NCBI RefSeq assembly: GCF_000710035.2
Contig: NZ_JMJJ01000006.1
Location: forward strand, 1-64,000
From: Pantoea ananatis LMG 2665
GTDB taxonomy: Bacteria > Pseudomonadota > Gammaproteobacteria > Enterobacterales > Enterobacteriaceae
Reading direction: 5' to 3'
DNA length: 64,000 nucleotides
Below are positions 19,662 through 29,832 of this stretch, piece after piece (within the stretch, counting starts at the first letter, position 1; each line of letters opens with the position of its first letter). The notes under the pieces are model-generated. The model ran no database searches, was not told where the DNA came from, and worked only from the letters and a program-made list of their open reading frames with translations. The translations under genes were made by a program, and so were the position numbers.

Positions 19662-20090
19662 TCAATGCCACCATTCCATGCCCTGTAATGTGGCGGTCGC
19701 AATAACGATATAACGCAGCGTTTTACCGATAGCCAGAAACAGTATCGAGGGCAACCAGCCAAAGCGTAACCAACCTGCAAGAACGCAGAGCAGATCGCCT
19801 ACAACCGGTAGCCAACTTAACAACAGTGCTGCCGGCCCCAGCCGTTGCAACCACGTCATCGCTGTCTCATGCCATCGCCCCTGACGTTTTAACGGCAATA
19901 AGCGACCCAAAATTATGTTGGTCAAGCCACCCAGGGTATTCCCTAACGATGCGACTAAAATCAACCCATAAACTGATGCGCTTTTCGCGATCAGTAGTGC
20001 AACTAACAGCGCCTCTGAGCTACCCGGAAGTAACGTCGCACTGAGAAAGCTGCTACTCAATAAAGACACATAAGCCAGTGTTTCGCTCAC
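19662..20090 (-). CDS. yqaA: Inner membrane protein YqaA (DedA/SNARE-associated-like family)
   Basis: 142 aa with several hydrophobic segments and the family's short motifs GSSEALL and GNTLGG...LLPLKR. Function is unknown; relatives are linked to membrane lipid or envelope homeostasis. It begins with GTG overlapping the yqaB stop by 4 bp (GTGA), so it is coupled to yqaB as in E. coli. Confidence 0.92.
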   Translation of the reverse strand: MSETLAYVSLLSSSFLSATLLPGSSEALLVALLIAKSASVYGLILVASLGNTLGGLTNIILGRLLPLKRQGRWHETAMTWLQRLGPAALLLSWLPVVGDLLCVLAGWLRFGWLPSILFLAIGKTLRYIVIATATLQGMEWWH

Positions 20091-20665
20091 AGCAGGCGAA
20101 CATCAACCACGGCCATCCCTGCGGCCTTCGCTGCCTGCACGCCAAAATCAGCGTCTTCGAACACCACACAGCGCTCTGGCGCGATGCCCATCAGCGCAGC
20201 ACAGCGTAGAAGTAGAAAGGTATCGGGCTCAGGCTTGTGACGCTTCACGTCGTCGGCCCCCACCACAGCAGAAAAGAGATCTCTGACACCCAACTGGCTG
20301 AGCAGCGCATCAGCCATAGCGTGCTCACTGCCTGTACCCACAGCCAAAGGGCGGCGACCATAGTACGCCTTGACGACCTCCATGAGCGGAAGCGGCTGCA
20401 CGTTATCCAGCAGCATCGCTTTTACCGCTGCCGTTTTTTCAGCGGCGAGCAAATAAGGATCGCGATCTGAATTATTGGTTTCAATAATGAACTTCGCCAG
20501 TTGCCATGAGGGCGCACCGTTGAACGCCGTTACGCGCGCTTCATCGAACGCCAGGCCATAGCGTGACAGCACCTTACGCCACGCTTTTCGATGTGTCGGT
20601 TCAGTATCAAGAATAGTACCGTCCATATCGAAAATCAGGGCGTCGTATTGATCGTAGATTGTCAC
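20087..20665 (-). CDS. yqaB: HAD-superfamily fructose-1-phosphate / 6-phosphogluconate phosphatase YqaB
   Basis: 192-aa HAD phosphatase. The nucleophile motif DMDGT is at about 13-17, the Thr/Ser motif lies in AVGTGSEHAM, and the Lys and acidic motifs are in KRHKPEPDTFLL and VFEDADFG. In E. coli YqaB acts on fructose 1-phosphate and similar sugars. GTG start at 20665, 6 bp after GGAGG. Pairs with yqaA by a 4-bp overlap. Confidence 0.93.
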   Translation of the reverse strand: MTIYDQYDALIFDMDGTILDTEPTHRKAWRKVLSRYGLAFDEARVTAFNGAPSWQLAKFIIETNNSDRDPYLLAAEKTAAVKAMLLDNVQPLPLMEVVKAYYGRRPLAVGTGSEHAMADALLSQLGVRDLFSAVVGADDVKRHKPEPDTFLLLRCAALMGIAPERCVVFEDADFGVQAAKAAGMAVVDVRLL

Positions 20666-21139
20666 TGAGGACCTCCAACAAATGAGCCATTACTTTAGCT
20701 GAATGTGCGTAGGTTGTCGCCAGGCGGGATGAACAGCAAATGCTTTGAAAGCATTAGCTATTTTAGTTTTCAGATAAAGGTGATCGGGTTGGAAAGCCTG
20801 TAAGGTCGCGAATTCCCTGTGATTTTAGCAGCGATGCAGAAGGTAAGCGCTATGCCAGGAATGTTATCAAGGATTAACAATGTTCAGCAGAAAATGTATC
20901 ACCACAATCAATGTGATTCTGGCACAAGATCGCGACTACGCTCACGCCTTAAAGCCCGGACGCGTTCAGGCCGCATAAACCGAAGCTTGCGCGACACAGG
21001 TGTGGTTTGAGAGCATTCAGGTGAGGCGTTCTCAGGTCGTCTGAGTAAACAGAGAGAACGAACAGTGTTGTCCTGCGCCTGATAACACGATGGCTTCACA
21101 GGTCATATGCTGGGGATTTCGGCCAGAAGATTCGCAAGA
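20666..21139. other. Gene-free stretch between yqaB and the tRNA repeats
   Basis: No convincing protein gene or RNA is seen in this roughly 470-bp stretch. A short palindrome AATGCTTTGAAAGCATT lies at about 20741-20757. It is the trailer of the tRNA operon, read on the minus strand, together with the yqaB promoter region. Confidence 0.5.
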
Positions 21140-21543
21140 CAGTCCCTGCGTAAGGATGACTCGGCTGACGCCTCGCCCTTCGGGCCGTTGCTTAAGCAAC
21201 GCTATCCTTCCTGGCTCTGCCTGAAAAATCGACTATGTCTTACAGACCAGGAATACACGTCCATACCGAAAAATATGGTGCATCCGGGAGGATGACTCGG
21301 CTGACGCCTCGCCCTTCGGGCCGTTGCTGAAGCAACGTTATCCTCCCTGGTGTTCGCTGTGATGACACCTGATTATGACAGAGAGGCTTCGCTTGAGCAC
21401 TGCAGAATATGGTGCATCCGGGAGGATGACTCGGCTGACGCCTCGCCCTTCGGGCCGTTGCTGAAGCAACGTTATCCTCCCTGGTGTTCGCTGTGATGAC
21501 ACCGGACCATGACAGAGAGGTTTCGCTTTAGCACTACAGAATA
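21140..21543 (-). repeat. Three tandem ~134-bp tRNA-tail repeats downstream of argQ (units A, B, C)
   Basis: Unit C (21410-21543) and unit B (21276-21409) are both exactly 134 bp; unit A (about 21140-21275) is a diverged 136-bp copy. In transcript orientation B and C end in the last 18 nt of the Arg tRNA, including CCA. Each unit contains the hairpins GTTGC-TTCA-GCAAC and GCCC-GAA-GGGC, enclosed by a stem GGGAGGAT / ATCCTCCC. Unit A lacks the tRNA tail, but its stem remains paired (AAGGAT / ATCCTT). The design recalls the rtT repeats after E. coli tyrT. Confidence 0.85.
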
Positions 21544-21620
21544 TGGTGCATCCGGGAGGATTCGAACCTCCGACCGCTCGGTTCGTAGCCGAGTACTCTA
21601 TCCAGCTGAGCTACGGATGC
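21544..21620 (-). tRNA. argQ: tRNA-Arg (anticodon ACG), copy 4
   Basis: 77-nt gene with encoded CCA, running GCATCCGTAGCTCAGCTGGA to GGATGCACCA. The anticodon loop CTACGAAC gives ACG, the substrate for TadA inosine formation, reading CGU/CGC/CGA. Identical to the three other copies. Last tRNA of the operon, followed directly by repeat units C, B and A. Confidence 0.95.
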
Positions 21621-21673
21621 ACAGGAAAGCTTTTATGGACTGGCAAAAATCAACCTGGGGGTAATACGAAGAA

Positions 21674-21941
21674 TAGTGCATCCGGGAGGATGACTTGGCT
21701 GACGCCTCGCCCTTCGGGTCGTTGCTGAAGCAACGTTATCCTCCCTGGTGTTCGCTGTGATGACACCTGATTATGACAGAGAGGCTTCGCTTGAGCACTG
21801 CAGAATATGGTGCATCCGGGAGGATGACTCGGCTGACGCCTCGCCCTTCGGGCCGTTGCTGAAGCAACGTTATCCTCCCTGGTGTTCGCTGTGATGACAC
21901 CGGACCATGACAGAGAGGTTTCGCTTTAGCACTACAGAATA
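21674..21941 (-). repeat. Two 134-bp tRNA-tail repeats between argZ and argQ (units D, E)
   Basis: Units E (21808-21941) and D (21674-21807) have the same length and content as B and C. Unit D ends with CTA in place of CCA at the tRNA-like tail. A 53-bp linker (21621-21673) separates D from argQ and has a close copy at 22019-22071. The whole module of tRNA, linker and two units recurs with a 398-bp period. Confidence 0.85.
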
Positions 21942-22018
21942 TGGTGCATCCGGGAGGATTCGAACCTCCGACCGCTCGGTTCGTAGCCGAGTACTCTATC
22001 CAGCTGAGCTACGGATGC
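21942..22018 (-). tRNA. argZ: tRNA-Arg (anticodon ACG), copy 3
   Basis: 77 nt with CCA, identical to the other Arg tRNAs here. It is followed in the transcript by repeat units E and D. Confidence 0.95.
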
Positions 22019-22071
22019 ATAGATAATCTTTTATGGACTGGCAGAAATCAACCTGGGGATAATACGAAGAA

Positions 22072-22207
22072 TGGTGCATCCGGGAGGATTATTCGGCTGA
22101 CGCCTCGCCCTTCGGGCCGTTGCTGAAGCAACGTTATCCTCCCTGGCTCTGCCTGACAAATCGACTATGTCTTACAGACCAGGAATACACGTCCATACCG
22201 AAAAGTA
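22072..22207 (-). repeat. One tRNA-tail repeat between argY and argZ (unit F)
   Basis: 136 bp, with the same hairpins and GGGAGGAT / ATCCTCCC stem as B to E, and a tail ending in CCA. Its non-structured half matches unit A (a TCTTACAGACCAGGAATACA stretch), so two spacer types exist in the array. Confidence 0.85.
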
Positions 22208-22284
22208 TGGTGCATCCGGGAGGATTCGAACCTCCGACCGCTCGGTTCGTAGCCGAGTACTCTATCCAGCTGAGCTACGGATGC
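22208..22284 (-). tRNA. argY: tRNA-Arg (anticodon ACG), copy 2
   Basis: 77 nt with CCA, identical to the other copies; followed directly by repeat unit F. Confidence 0.95.
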
Positions 22285-22418
22285 ATTATGAAATTCTTGT
22301 ACAACGCAGGGTGCTAACGACTCACCATGAAGGAATTGCTAATTCACTTTACAACTCTGTTCCGACAATGTTTTCTGCGGCGCTTCGCCTGACATCAACA
22401 TATCCATATTCAACGATA

Positions 22419-22495
22419 TGGTGCATCCGGGAGGATTCGAACCTCCGACCGCTCGGTTCGTAGCCGAGTACTCTATCCAGCTGAGCTACGGATGC
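22419..22495 (-). tRNA. argV: tRNA-Arg (anticodon ACG), copy 1
   Basis: 77 nt with CCA, identical to the other copies. It lies 8 bp after serV. The 134-bp gap to argY (22285-22418) is unique sequence without a repeat unit. Confidence 0.95.
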
Positions 22496-22503
22496 ATCGG
22501 AAA

Positions 22504-22596
22504 TGGCGGTGAGGGAGGGATTCGAACCCTCGATACAGCTTTTGACCGTATACTCCCTTAGCAGGGGAGCGCCTTCAGCCTCTCGGCCACCTCACC
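22504..22596 (-). tRNA. serV: tRNA-Ser (anticodon GCT)
   Basis: 93-nt class II tRNA with long variable arm and CCA, starting GGTGAGGTGGCCGAGAGGCT; anticodon loop CTGCTAA gives GCT, reading AGC/AGU. First gene of the operon, as serV in E. coli. Confidence 0.95.
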
Positions 22597-22659
22597 TTAC
22601 GCGTTCTTCCGAACTGCGCTTCTGAACTTGTTTCTGCTCATCGGCACTGCGTGGCGCAC

Positions 22660-22687
22660 ATATTACTTTCCCGCACTTATAAGTCAA
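22660..22687 (-). promoter_or_regulatory. Promoter of the serV-argVYZQ operon
   Basis: TTGACT (22687-22682) and TAATAT (22665-22660) are 16 bp apart on the minus strand, followed by a GC-rich discriminator GTGCGCC. That is typical of stringently controlled stable-RNA promoters. The upstream sequence is AT-rich. Confidence 0.75.
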
Positions 22688-22846
22688 ACAATTTTTCGGA
22701 AGGTTTTTTCCGTTTGCACAAATGACAGGCAATTGGGACAAAATGACCGCAAAAAGAGTGAATAATCAACAATCAAAGATGATGAAGTTAACAAAAAGGG
22801 TAGATAACGAGGAAAAAGAAAAGGCGAGAAGGTGGGAACAAAGGGT

Positions 22847-22872
22847 AGCGTCTCGCACAGGTGCGAGACGCT
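22847..22872 (-). terminator. Hairpin downstream of csrA
   Basis: A perfect 12-bp inverted repeat AGCGTCTCGCAC-AG-GTGCGAGACGCT lies 7 bp past the csrA stop. The T tail is weak, so its role as a terminator or mRNA stabiliser is uncertain. Confidence 0.65.
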
Positions 22873-22879
22873 GAATCTG

Positions 22880-23065
22880 TCAAACGTTGGTTTGTTGCGT
22901 TTTTTCGGCCTGGATGCGCTGATAAATCTCTTCGCGATGCACAGACACTTCTTTTGGTGCGTTAACACCAATGCGGACCTGGTTACCTTTGACGCCCAGT
23001 ACCGTTACAGTCACCTCATCACCGATCATGAGGGTTTCACCAACTCGACGAGTTAGAATAAGCAT
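22880..23065 (-). CDS. csrA: Carbon storage regulator CsrA
   Basis: 61-aa homodimeric RNA-binding protein that recognises GGA in mRNA leaders and changes translation and stability; a global switch between glycogen/biofilm and motility/growth programmes. The sequence [20 protein letters not shown] is the family signature and nearly identical to E. coli over its length. Located between alaS and the tRNA operon. The 250-bp gap to alaS should hold its promoters. Confidence 0.98.
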   Translation of the reverse strand: MLILTRRVGETLMIGDEVTVTVLGVKGNQVRIGVNAPKEVSVHREEIYQRIQAEKTQQTNV

Positions 23066-23259
23066 TCTTTGCTCCTTGAAAGATTAAAAGAGTCGGGCTT
23101 GATAAAGCTTCCCGGCGTTATCCATCACTTAACGCTGTACACAGGCTATGAGAAATACACCATTGCACATCAACGCGCCAATACATTCTGCTGATAAATA
23201 GTTTAGCCGAAATACGCTACATCAACCCGACTTTGTCACTAGCAAATTTAACATCGTAT

Positions 23260-23292
23260 TAAAAAGCGCCGGAACATCAGTTCTGGCGCTTG
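23260..23292 (-). terminator. Terminator of alaS
   Basis: Minus-strand hairpin AAGCGCC / GGCGCTT (14-base loop with partial pairing) followed by TTTTT, 24 bp past the alaS stop. Confidence 0.8.
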
Positions 23293-23315
23293 CTACGATG
23301 AATTATTTTATTTCA

Positions 23316-25943
23316 TTACAGACGGCTCGAAACCCATCCTTCAACACCTGCCAGCGCACCTTTCAGTGCAGTAGCATCACTGCCACCTGCCTGCGCCATG
23401 TCCGGTCTGCCACCGCCCTTACCACCCACTTTAGGCGCAAGTTCGGCGATGAGTTCCCCAGCCTTAACACGGTCGGTTAAATCTTTCGTTACGCCAGCAA
23501 TCAGTGACACTTTGCCATCTGCTACCGTAGCCAGCACGATAATCGCCGAGCCCAGCTGGTTTTTCAGATCATCCACCATGGTCCTCAGCATTTTCGGATC
23601 GGTGTTGCTGAGCTCAGTCACCAGCAGCTTAACGCCTTTGACGTCGACCGCATGATTACCCAGCTGCGCACTTTCCTGCGCCGCCTGCTGATCGCGTAAC
23701 TGCTGTAACTCTTTCTCCAGCGAACGCAGATGATCAACCAGCCCGCGCACTTTTTCATTCAGGTTACTGCTGTTGGCTTTCACCAGTTGGGCAATATCCT
23801 GTAGCTGGCTACTCTGCGCATAAACCTGTGCCAGAGCCGCCTCGCCTGTGATCGCCTCAATACGGCGAATCCCTGCGGCAGTACCGGACTCGGCCTGAAT
23901 GCGGAACAGGCCGATATCACCGGTTCGCGCAGCGTGCGTTCCGCCACACAGCTCAACCGAGAAATCCCCCATGGTCAGAACGCGAACCTGCTGATCGTAT
24001 TTTTCACCGAACAGGGCCATCGCGCCTTTGGCTTTCGCCGCCTCAAGATCCATGACACGGGTTTCAACAGGCAAATTGCGACGGATCTGTGCGTTAACAA
24101 TATCTTCGACCTGACGAATCTCCTGAGGTTTCATGGCCTCAAAATGTGAGAAGTCAAAACGCAAATATTTGTCGTTAACCAACGAGCCCTTCTGAGCAAC
24201 ATGTTCACCTAAAACCTGACGCAATGCAGCATGCAACAGATGCGTTGCGGAGTGATTCAGACGAATACGAGCCCTGCGCGCCTCATCAACCACCGCCTCA
24301 AGACGATCGCCAACGCGTAATTGTCCGCTGCTGAGTTTGCCAATATGACCAATCGCCTGACCATATTTTTGCGTATCCTGTACGCTAAACAGCGCGTTAT
24401 TGCCTTTCAGCTCGCCAGTGTCACCTACCTGACCGCCAGACTCGCCATAAAATGGCGTTTCATCCAGCACAATCACCGCGTCCTGACCGGCAGACAGGGC
24501 GTCAACGGCTTCACCGTTCACGAACAGCGCCTTGACGGTCGCCGTCAGATCCAACTGCTCATAGCCTTTAAACGACGAAGCCGCGTCGATACGAATCACA
24601 TTGCTGTAGTCTGCGCCGAAGCCGCTGGCTTCACGTGCGCGCTGACGCTGCTGTTCCATCGCCTTTTCAAAACCGGCTTCATCGATTTTGAGGTTACGTT
24701 CACGGCAAACGTCAGCCGTTAAATCGGCAGGGAATCCGAAGGTATCGTATAAGCGGAAGACGGTTTCGCCATCCAGTGTATCACCCTGCAGTTTTGCCAG
24801 TTCCTCGTCCAGAAGTGCCAGGCCACGTTCAAGCGTTTTAGCAAACTGCTCTTCTTCACTTTTCAGAACGTTCTCAACCTGTGCCTGCTGACGCTGTAAC
24901 TCTTCGCCTGCCGCGCCCATGACCTGAATCAGTGGTGCAACCAGCTTGTAGAAGAATGCGTCTTTAGCACCCAGCATATTGCCGTGACGTACGGCGCGGC
25001 GAATGATACGACGCAGGACATAGCCACGGTTTTCATTCGACGGAATGACGCCATCGGCAATCAGGAAGGCGCAGGAACGAATGTGATCGGCAATAACGCG
25101 CAGGGATTTATTATTCAGATCGGTCGCGCCGGTGACCTTCGCAACCGCTTCAATCAACGTCTGGAACAGGTCGATTTCATAGTTTGAATTAACATGCTGC
25201 AGAACCGCAGTAATACGTTCCAGCCCCATCCCGGTATCCACAGAGGGCTTAGGTAATGGCAACATCGTGCCATCCGCCTGACGGTTAAACTGCATAAAGA
25301 CGATGTTCCAGATCTCGATATAGCGATCGCCATCCTCTTCAGGGCTGCCCGGTGGTCCGCCCCAGATATGGTCGCCGTGATCGTAGAAAATTTCGCTGCA
25401 GGGACCGCAAGGCCCGGTATCACCCATCTGCCAGAAGTTATCTGACGCGTAGGCGCTGCCCTTGTTATCACCGATACGGATAATACGCTCACGGGGAACG
25501 CCAATATCGTTGGCCCAGATATCGTAAGCTTCGTCATCGGTTTCATACACGGTGACCCACAGGCGCTCTTTGGGCAGCTTAAACCACTGCTCGCCGGTCA
25601 GCAGTTCCCAGGCAAACGCAATAGCTTCTTTTTTGAAGTAGTCGCCAAAGCTGAAATTGCCCAGCATTTCAAAAAAGGTGTGGTGACGTGCGGTATAACC
25701 GACGTTTTCAAGATCGTTGTGTTTCCCGCCGGCACGTACGCAGCGTTGTGACGTCGTTGCTCGCGTGTAGTCACGCTTTTCCTGACCCAGAAACACATCT
25801 TTGAACTGGTTCATTCCGGCGTTGGTAAACAGCAACGTCGGATCGTTGTTTGGTACCAGGGAGCTGCTTGCTACAACCTGATGTCCCTTACTATTGAAAA
25901 AGTCGAGAAACGCTTGACGGATCTCAGCAGTGCTCTTGCTCAT
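23316..25943 (-). CDS. alaS: Alanyl-tRNA synthetase
   Basis: Class II synthetase charging tRNA-Ala. Visible in order: catalytic domain (about 1-240, with [26 protein letters not shown] motif 2 region), tRNA-recognition domain, editing domain with [11 protein letters not shown] and [13 protein letters not shown] zinc ligands (about 560-680), and the C-terminal DHHA1/C-Ala domain ending [13 protein letters not shown]. 875 aa, E. coli size. Order recA-recX-alaS-csrA is conserved. Confidence 0.98.
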   Translation of the reverse strand: MSKSTAEIRQAFLDFFNSKGHQVVASSSLVPNNDPTLLFTNAGMNQFKDVFLGQEKRDYTRATTSQRCVRAGGKHNDLENVGYTARHHTFFEMLGNFSFGDYFKKEAIAFAWELLTGEQWFKLPKERLWVTVYETDDEAYDIWANDIGVPRERIIRIGDNKGSAYASDNFWQMGDTGPCGPCSEIFYDHGDHIWGGPPGSPEEDGDRYIEIWNIVFMQFNRQADGTMLPLPKPSVDTGMGLERITAVLQHVNSNYEIDLFQTLIEAVAKVTGATDLNNKSLRVIADHIRSCAFLIADGVIPSNENRGYVLRRIIRRAVRHGNMLGAKDAFFYKLVAPLIQVMGAAGEELQRQQAQVENVLKSEEEQFAKTLERGLALLDEELAKLQGDTLDGETVFRLYDTFGFPADLTADVCRERNLKIDEAGFEKAMEQQRQRAREASGFGADYSNVIRIDAASSFKGYEQLDLTATVKALFVNGEAVDALSAGQDAVIVLDETPFYGESGGQVGDTGELKGNNALFSVQDTQKYGQAIGHIGKLSSGQLRVGDRLEAVVDEARRARIRLNHSATHLLHAALRQVLGEHVAQKGSLVNDKYLRFDFSHFEAMKPQEIRQVEDIVNAQIRRNLPVETRVMDLEAAKAKGAMALFGEKYDQQVRVLTMGDFSVELCGGTHAARTGDIGLFRIQAESGTAAGIRRIEAITGEAALAQVYAQSSQLQDIAQLVKANSSNLNEKVRGLVDHLRSLEKELQQLRDQQAAQESAQLGNHAVDVKGVKLLVTELSNTDPKMLRTMVDDLKNQLGSAIIVLATVADGKVSLIAGVTKDLTDRVKAGELIAELAPKVGGKGGGRPDMAQAGGSDATALKGALAGVEGWVSSRL

Positions 25944-26074
25944 ATATATCCTGGAATCACGCTAACGAAAGGTCCTTCTTTATCAGGCGTACCGCATCGT
26001 TACGGCAGCAAGCATAAGGAACCAAAAGGGGTAAGATAAATATTCTTCGGAGGGAAGTAAAATCACATCGACTT

Positions 26075-26587
26075 TTAGTCATCAAAATTTCTGAAAACCT
26101 GCTGAATATCCTCGCTCAGAAAGCCTTTGGCATGCAAAAAGCGCTGCACTTTGGCTTTTTCTTTCCATTCTGTCGGCAATGGGTGACCAAATTTTTTCTC
26201 GGCGAGTTCAGCCGCACAGGCCGACCAATCAATATCGGTTTCTTCCATGGCGAGATCGATCGCATCACGGCTGATGCCCTTTTGTGCCAGCTCCAGCCTG
26301 ATACGCTGTGAACCAAATCCCTTGCGGCTTCGGCTCTGAATAAATCGTGCGGTAAAGCGCTCGTCATTTAACCAGCCGTTTTCACCACACCAGTTCAGCA
26401 CCTTTTCCATTAGCTCGGGCGTAATGATTTCAGGATCTTTTTGTTTCATCCACGCGCTACACTGAGCGGACAGCTGGAGCTTTTGTTTAAGCTCTTCGCG
26501 GCTGTGGTCACGCTGGCCCAGCAGGCGCATCGCACGATCCAGCAGGCGTGAAAATGAGATGACTTGTGGCTGAGATTGTTCAGACAT
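26075..26587 (-). CDS. recX: RecA-regulatory protein RecX
   Basis: Helical-repeat protein that caps RecA filaments and inhibits extension. RSRKGFGSQRIRLEL and KGISRDAIDLAM match RecX repeats. I choose the ATG at 26587 (MSEQSQPQV, 170 aa), because the GTG three codons earlier is too close to the AAAAGG site. It lies 113 bp downstream of recA, after the recA terminator; in E. coli it is expressed by read-through. Confidence 0.93.
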   Translation of the reverse strand: MSEQSQPQVISFSRLLDRAMRLLGQRDHSREELKQKLQLSAQCSAWMKQKDPEIITPELMEKVLNWCGENGWLNDERFTARFIQSRSRKGFGSQRIRLELAQKGISRDAIDLAMEETDIDWSACAAELAEKKFGHPLPTEWKEKAKVQRFLHAKGFLSEDIQQVFRNFDD

Positions 26588-26664
26588 ACTGCGCACCTTT
26601 TACGAACGGAGGGAGAGTATGGCGGGAGACAGGAACAGAGGAAAGGCACGTGAGGCGTTAATGT

Positions 26665-26692
26665 AAAACAGGAGCGGAAAATCCGCTCCTGC
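26665..26692 (-). terminator. Terminator between recA and recX
   Basis: Minus-strand hairpin CAGGAGCGGA-TTT-TCCGCTCCTG followed by TTTT. Read-through would give the recA-recX mRNA. Confidence 0.88.
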
Positions 26693-26700
26693 TTCAGGCT

Positions 26701-27783
<1,083 letters not shown>

Positions 27784-27836
27784 TCATGCCGGGTAAACAC
27801 GCACGCATGGTGCCTGTGCACTTTCTGTTGCGGGTA

Positions 27837-27864
27837 ATTATACTGTATAGTCATACAGTATCAA
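27837..27864 (-). promoter_or_regulatory. recA promoter with overlapping LexA (SOS) box
   Basis: -35 TTGATA (27864-27859) and -10 TATAAT (27842-27837) are 16 bp apart. The 20-bp LexA box TACTGTATGACTATACAGTA (27860-27841) fills the spacer, so repressor binding blocks polymerase. It lies between recA and the pncC stop. Confidence 0.95.
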
Positions 27865-27866
27865 GT

Positions 27867-28361
27867 TTAATTTTGTAGAAATTGACGGGATAACGTCTGG
27901 AGTGCCCAGCCAACTGACTGACGGCGCACGGCATCGCGATCGCCATCAAACTGCTGACGAAAAGCCATGACCACGCCACCCGGCGCCGCAAAGCCAAACC
28001 AGACGGTGCCTACCGGTTTGTCTTCACTGCCACCATCCGGGCCGGCAATACCGCTAACGGAAATAGCGTAATCGGCGCGCGCCCGCTGCTGTGCCCCAAG
28101 GGCCATTTCACGCACTACCGCCTCGCTGACGGCGCCGTATTGCGCCAGTGACGCCGCGCTGACACCGACCAGTTCTTGTTTGGCATCGTTACTGTAGGTG
28201 ACAAAGCCCCGTTCGAACCAGGCAGAGCTTCCGCTCACGTCAGTAAACACTTTTGCTATCCAGCCGCCCGTGCAGGATTCTGCACAAGTTACGGTAGCGT
28301 TACGCTGTTTAAGCGCCTCACCTGTCTGCGCACTCAGTGCGTGCAACTGCTGGTCATTCAT
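27867..28361 (-). CDS. pncC: Nicotinamide-nucleotide amidohydrolase PncC (CinA C-terminal family)
   Basis: Deamidates NMN to nicotinate mononucleotide in pyridine-nucleotide recycling. The 164-aa stand-alone CinA C-terminal domain shows TCAESCTGGWIAK, SYAISVSGIAGPDGG and KPVGTVWFGFA. Upstream neighbour of recA as in E. coli. Confidence 0.95.
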   Translation of the reverse strand: MNDQQLHALSAQTGEALKQRNATVTCAESCTGGWIAKVFTDVSGSSAWFERGFVTYSNDAKQELVGVSAASLAQYGAVSEAVVREMALGAQQRARADYAISVSGIAGPDGGSEDKPVGTVWFGFAAPGGVVMAFRQQFDGDRDAVRRQSVGWALQTLSRQFLQN

Positions 28362-28461
28362 TTTTCGCTCCCTGTCGCCGTTGAGTGAACATGGTGCATG
28401 CTCTGCGCTTTTTCAAGCACTCAGGGGCGCTTAGTCAACAAATTGCGCGTTACGCTCCAGT

Positions 28462-29238
28462 TTAGCCGTTGCGTGTCGCCACCATGAAAAGCCGGGGGAA
28501 AGCTAAGAGTACCTTGCCATCCTGACGGGCGGGATAGCCGGTAATAAGACACTGATGATAAGCAGCCAGAAACTGTTCCTGCTCAGAGACGTCCAGCGGC
28601 GCAAGGAAAGGACGCAGCCCGGTGGCCTTTAACCAGTGGATGATAGCCTGCGCATCGTCCATAACGTGATAGTACGTGGTTCGCCAGATATCAACCGCGC
28701 AGCCTGCCTTTGTCAGCACGTCATAATAGTGTTCAGTTGAGGGTAATTTTTTGCGTTCCGCCGCCTGCGCGCTGATCTTGTCGCGCCAGGGGCCGGATGC
28801 CGCGACCTCACGCATTAACTGATGCGAAGGTTCTTCCAGGTTATCGGGCATTTGAACCGCCAGCGCACCGGCAGGCGCCAGTTGACTGACTAGACGTGGT
28901 AACAGGGTGGGATGATCGCCAAGCCATTGCAGCGACGCGTTGGCATAAATCACCTGCTGCGGGATGTCGGTTGTCCAGTTGCCGATATCCGCCTGAATAA
29001 ACTGGCACTGAGGCAAACGTTCCCGCGCCTGCGCGAGCATGGCGGCAGAACTGTCAAGCCCGATCACCTGCGCTTGCGGCCAGGCATCGTAAAGCAGTTC
29101 GGTGCTGTTCCCGGGGCCACAGCCCAGATCGGTAACGAACCGGACATCTTCAACCTCAATTCGTGCCAGTAATTCATGCGCAGGCCGCGTTCTTTCTGCC
29201 TCAAATTTACGATACAGCGCGGGATCCCAGTCTTGCAT
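28462..29238 (-). CDS. tam: Trans-aconitate 2-methyltransferase (Tam)
   Basis: SAM-dependent class I methyltransferase that esterifies trans-aconitate, a toxic by-product of aconitase. Start [20 protein letters not shown] at 29238 follows GAGGAG; the longer frame is rejected. SAM motif [15 protein letters not shown] at about 33-47 and [10 protein letters not shown] are visible. 258 aa, slightly longer than E. coli (252). It is a single gene in an interval where E. coli has the srl and hyc loci. Substrate assignment rests on strong similarity to Tam; other small acids remain possible. Confidence 0.88.
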   Translation of the reverse strand: MQDWDPALYRKFEAERTRPAHELLARIEVEDVRFVTDLGCGPGNSTELLYDAWPQAQVIGLDSSAAMLAQARERLPQCQFIQADIGNWTTDIPQQVIYANASLQWLGDHPTLLPRLVSQLAPAGALAVQMPDNLEEPSHQLMREVAASGPWRDKISAQAAERKKLPSTEHYYDVLTKAGCAVDIWRTTYYHVMDDAQAIIHWLKATGLRPFLAPLDVSEQEQFLAAYHQCLITGYPARQDGKVLLAFPRLFMVATRNG

Positions 29239-29362
29239 ATTGCGTCTCCTCTCAGGGGTTAAAGATTCACAGAAGATGAGACGTATAAATAAACATAAAG
29301 TGCCCGACCAACAGCAAAATATGTCAGCGGCACGCAAACGGGCAGGAGGTCTTTATAAGGGA

Positions 29363-29379
29363 AAAGCCCTGTCGGGCTG
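29363..29379 (-). terminator. Probable terminator of the yjdM-like gene
   Basis: Minus-strand AGCCC-GACA-GGGCT followed by TTTTCCC; a short stem, so modest support. Confidence 0.45.
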
Positions 29380-29421
29380 ACAGGAATAAGATCGGGCGCA
29401 GCGAGCAGGCGCCCGGCAGAA

Positions 29422-29757
29422 TCAGTTCTTTTTCACAAACTCAGATTTGAGCTTCATCGGACCAAATCCGTCGATCTTGCAATCAATATTGTGATCGCCT
29501 TCAACCAGCCGGATGCTCTTAACCCGGGTGCCTATTTTCAGCACAGACGAACTGCCTTTGACCTTCAGATCTTTAACGACCGTGACGCTATCGCCATCGG
29601 CGAGTAAATTGCCGTTTGCATCACGAACGATCAAATCCTGACCGCTGTCATCCCCTTCAGCCTGAGTCCAGATATGACCACAGGACGGACAGTTAAGATT
29701 TTCAGCATCTTGCCAGGTGTAATCGGCATGGCAAACAGGGCAAGCAGGTAAAGACAT
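29422..29757 (-). CDS. yjdM: PhnA/YjdM-family zinc-ribbon protein
   Basis: 111 aa. An N-terminal zinc ribbon (CPVCHADY at about 5-8 and CPSCGHIW at about 24-31) is followed by the PhnA domain with [28 protein letters not shown]. The family was named after the phosphonate region of E. coli, but it is not needed for C-P bond cleavage and its function is unknown. I start at 29757 (MSLPACPVC) rather than the longer frame. Stands alone between tam and mltB. Confidence 0.85.
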   Translation of the reverse strand: MSLPACPVCHADYTWQDAENLNCPSCGHIWTQAEGDDSGQDLIVRDANGNLLADGDSVTVVKDLKVKGSSSVLKIGTRVKSIRLVEGDHNIDCKIDGFGPMKLKSEFVKKN

Positions 29758-29832
29758 AACGGCTCCAGAAAATGAGGACGGCACAGAATAAAGGGCCGTC
29801 ATCATATATCCTTACAGTTGCTAAGGGTAGTT

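Noticed and set aside
20909..20923. CRP-like site TGTGATTCTGGCACA
   Set aside because: The spacer is 5 bp rather than 6 and there is no promoter next to it.
21140..22207. Possible CRISPR array
   Set aside because: Units are about 134 bp, almost identical over most of their length and contain tRNA tails; there are no short direct repeats separated by unique spacers and no cas genes.
21543..22463. Small open frames beginning [20 protein letters not shown] on the plus strand
   Set aside because: They are antisense translations of the Arg tRNA genes, repeated once per tRNA; a well-known annotation artefact.
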